Positions 62,299 through 64,000 of a stretch of DNA of 64,000 nucleotides are shown here, one piece after another; positions within the stretch are counted from its first letter, which is position 1; each line of letters starts with the position of its first letter. The translations under genes were made by a program, and so were the position numbers. The notes under the pieces were generated by a model. It saw only the letters and a program-made list of their open reading frames with translations. It had not been told where the DNA came from and ran no database searches. Source of the stretch: Aquimarina sp. Aq78 (GTDB lineage Bacteria; Bacteroidota; Bacteroidia; Flavobacteriales; Flavobacteriaceae); contig NZ_OMKA01000026.1 in NCBI RefSeq assembly GCF_900299525.1, forward strand, positions 186,001 to 250,000. The letters are read 5' to 3'.

Positions 62299-63642
62299 AT
62301 GGGAAAAATAACTACTCTTATACTTATTACATTACTTTTATTTTCTTGCGCTAATGATGATGACTATGTACCTATAGCATCAGGTTTGGATAAAGACTTA
62401 AAAACTCTTTTAACTAATATTTCTGAAGACAAAGGTCTTGCTTATTTTATTTTACCACAAAGTGATGATTATCTTAAAATACCTCAGGATCCTCTAAATC
62501 CAATTACTAAGGAAAAAGTTGAATTAGGAAAGTTATTATTGCATGAAACGGCTCTTGGTGGAAATCCAAAAATAGATGAGATGAAAGCTACATATTCTTG
62601 TGCCTCTTGTCATCAAGTTGCAGCAGGATTTAGCTCAGGATTAAGACAAGGTATTGGAGAATGTGGTGTAGGTTTTGGAACCAATGGTAATGGTAGATTA
62701 ATAAATACTAATGTTCCTGTTGATTCTGTTGACATCCAACCACTTCGTTCACCTACTCTTTTAAACGTGGCGTACCAAGATGTAATGTTATGGAATGGAC
62801 AATTTGGAGGTACAGGAACTAATGCGGGAACAGAAAGTAATTGGACAAATATTCAAGAGAATTTTTTAGGATTTCAAGGCATAGAAGTTCAAGCAATAAA
62901 AGGTCAGGGAGTACATAGATTATTAATTGACGAGGATTTTGTAAATACACTCGGATATAAGGAAATGTTTGATAAGGCTTTTGGTGATATTATAGAGAGC
63001 CAACGATATACTACTAAGAATGCAGGACTTGCCATGGCTGCTTATGAAAGAACATTACTTGCTAATAAATCGCCTTGGCAAGAATGGTTAAAAGGAGACT
63101 ATGATGCTATGAGTGATGCAGAAAAGAAAGGAGCAATTTCGTTTTTTGGTAATGGAAAATGTTATCAATGTCATACTGGTCCAGCATTAAACGATAAGAG
63201 TTTTCATGCTTTTGGGATGGGGGATTTTGATAATTCTAATAAAGCATTGGTGCTAGATAGTGCAGGTTTTGAAAATGTAAAGAAAGGAAGAGGAGGTTTT
63301 ACTAAAAATCCAAATGATAACTATAAATTTAAAACACCAACTCTTTATAATATAACCGATAATGGTTTTTATGGTCACGGAGGAACATTTACATCGGTAA
63401 GAGATGTTGTGGTATATAAAAATAAAGGAATCCCGCAATCAATAGAAGTAACAGATGAAAATCTGGCAACTCAATTTGGTACTATTGATTTGACAGATCA
63501 GGAAATAGATAACCTCACAGCTTTTATTGAAATCAGCTTACGGGATACTGATCTTAATCGATATGTGCCTGAAACATTGAAATCAGGATTATGCTTTCCG
63601 GTTAATGATGTGCAATCTCAACAAGATTTAGGATGTAACTAG
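62299..63642 (+). CDS. Second di-heme cytochrome c peroxidase-type lipoprotein
   Basis: A 447-residue lipoprotein (LLLFSCANDDDY, Cys17). The start at 62299 was chosen because the upstream frame to 62245 lacks an export signal. Heme-binding motifs are CASCH at 101-105 and CYQCH at 288-292; a further FYGHGGTFTSVRDVV segment near 357-371 fits the family C-terminal region. It is longer than the MbnH-like protein at 50727 and its closest resemblance is to cytochrome c peroxidase/MauG-like proteins. The pattern GKLLLHETALGGNPKIDEM opposite the first heme and the distal residues are family-like. It is not next to an MbnP gene, so a peroxidase or tryptophan-modifying function is open. Confidence 0.87.
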   Translation: MGKITTLILITLLLFSCANDDDYVPIASGLDKDLKTLLTNISEDKGLAYFILPQSDDYLKIPQDPLNPITKEKVELGKLLLHETALGGNPKIDEMKATYSCASCHQVAAGFSSGLRQGIGECGVGFGTNGNGRLINTNVPVDSVDIQPLRSPTLLNVAYQDVMLWNGQFGGTGTNAGTESNWTNIQENFLGFQGIEVQAIKGQGVHRLLIDEDFVNTLGYKEMFDKAFGDIIESQRYTTKNAGLAMAAYERTLLANKSPWQEWLKGDYDAMSDAEKKGAISFFGNGKCYQCHTGPALNDKSFHAFGMGDFDNSNKALVLDSAGFENVKKGRGGFTKNPNDNYKFKTPTLYNITDNGFYGHGGTFTSVRDVVVYKNKGIPQSIEVTDENLATQFGTIDLTDQEIDNLTAFIEISLRDTDLNRYVPETLKSGLCFPVNDVQSQQDLGCN

Positions 63643-63669
63643 ATATAACGTAATCGTTTTTGATCAAAC

Positions 63670-64000
63670 TTAATTTAATGTAGCAATCCACCAGGTGTTA
63701 CCAAATGGATCTTGAAAACCGGCTCCTCTGGCTCCATAATCTTCTTCCATAGGTTCCATCAAGGATTTGGCTCCGGCATCTATTGCTTCATAATATGTTT
63801 GATCAGTATCTTTTACATAAACATACATGCACCCGGGATGTGCAGGATTATGTTGTGAAGCTTCTGTAAGAAGAATAGTAGTATCGCCGATCCTAATTTC
63901 TGAATGTTGTATTCTGTTATCAACATCCAGGCTTCGTATCATTTCCTGTGCCTGAAAGATTTTTCGAATGAAATCAATAAAATCTTCAGCTTTTTCTACT
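63670..64000 (-). CDS. VOC-family (glyoxalase/PhnB-like) protein, 5' end cut by window
   Basis: At least 110 residues of a VOC-superfamily protein are visible, reading leftward from the window edge. The frame is open without interruption from base 64000 through the internal ATG at 63942, so the true start is outside the window. Visible parts are VEKAEDFIDFIRKIFQAQEM, RIQHSEIRIGDTTILLTEA, YVYVKDTDQTYYEAIDAGAK and GARGAGFQDPFGNTWWIATL, matching the PhnB/3-demethylubiquinone-like VOC pattern with the AGFQDPFGNTW metal-binding ending. Specific reaction is not determinable. Confidence 0.87.
   Translation of the reverse strand, partial: VEKAEDFIDFIRKIFQAQEMIRSLDVDNRIQHSEIRIGDTTILLTEASQHNPAHPGCMYVYVKDTDQTYYEAIDAGAKSLMEPMEEDYGARGAGFQDPFGNTWWIATLN

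Noticed and set aside
1..64000. tRNA, rRNA, CRISPR arrays or an integrated phage
   Set aside because: No cloverleaf-like sequence, ribosomal RNA segment, regularly spaced repeats, integrase or phage structural gene was seen on reading the gene-free regions.

Overview
The window is an AT-rich bacterial chromosome segment from a member of the Bacteroidota, most likely a marine Flavobacteriaceae species of the Aquimarina/Tenacibaculum kind. That placement is inferred from type IX secretion (T9SS) C-terminal sorting tails, many lipoproteins with a Cys followed by Ser, Asp or Lys, a TonB-dependent receptor with an N-terminal carboxypeptidase-like domain paired with a DUF5689 lipoprotein, DUF3078 and DUF2480 proteins, HEIGH (M57) metalloproteases, a Tricorn-like S41 protease, and promoter boxes of the Bacteroidota form TTG...TAnnTTTG. 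No rRNA, tRNA, CRISPR array, prophage or classical insertion sequence was seen.

Layout. 1-6.2 kb: a minus-strand housekeeping and proteolysis block (CtpA-type S41 protease cut by the window edge, rnpA, M1 aminopeptidase, S8 subtilase lipoprotein, MBL-fold hydrolase). 6.2-11.3 kb: ion homeostasis (SulP transporter plus tandem universal stress protein, divergent from an NhaP-type antiporter with a TrkA-N domain). 11.4-18.6 kb: small lipoprotein, secreted endonuclease/exonuclease/phosphatase (EEP) protein, TonB receptor with DUF5689 lipoprotein, MscS channel. 18.6-32.6 kb: an accessory region with a broken leucine-rich-repeat gene, a LysR helix-turn-helix fused to a SAM methyltransferase, a very basic lipoprotein, two tandem HEIGH metalloproteases, a metallophosphoesterase, a giant T9SS-secreted nuclease with lamin-tail domains, two lipoproteins of unknown role and a third EEP protein. 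32.7-40.2 kb: hflX, two DUF3078 proteins flanking a Tricorn-like protease and a GNAT acetyltransferase. 40.4-50.7 kb: the suf iron-sulfur assembly locus (sufA-like, sufB, sufC, sufD, sufS, sufE, SufT-like, DUF2480), interrupted by a four-helix-bundle protein gene with short terminal inverted repeats and by an antisense serine hydrolase. 50.7-58.2 kb: a tight operon encoding a MauG/MbnH-type di-heme protein, an MbnP-family lipoprotein, a seven-repeat propeller lipoprotein and a T9SS choice-of-anchor-B protein, followed by a lipoprotein form of the same anchor-B domain. 58.3-64 kb: thiL, a small zinc-ribbon protein, alpha/beta hydrolase, brnQ, a second di-heme cytochrome c peroxidase and a VOC protein cut by the window edge.

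How the genes fit together. Three themes stand out. The first is extracellular nucleic-acid or phosphoester degradation: three EEP-fold proteins, a metallophosphoesterase, and a TonB receptor with a DUF5689 lipoprotein. The second is Fe-S cluster assembly from one mostly co-directional locus with a recognisable promoter. The third, and perhaps least explored, is the MbnP/MbnH pair embedded with surface-anchored propeller proteins, where established work on MbnP/MbnH predicts tryptophan oxidation and copper binding. The LysR-methyltransferase fusion is the most unusual single protein. Functions are family-level assignments by reading motifs; no database search was run.
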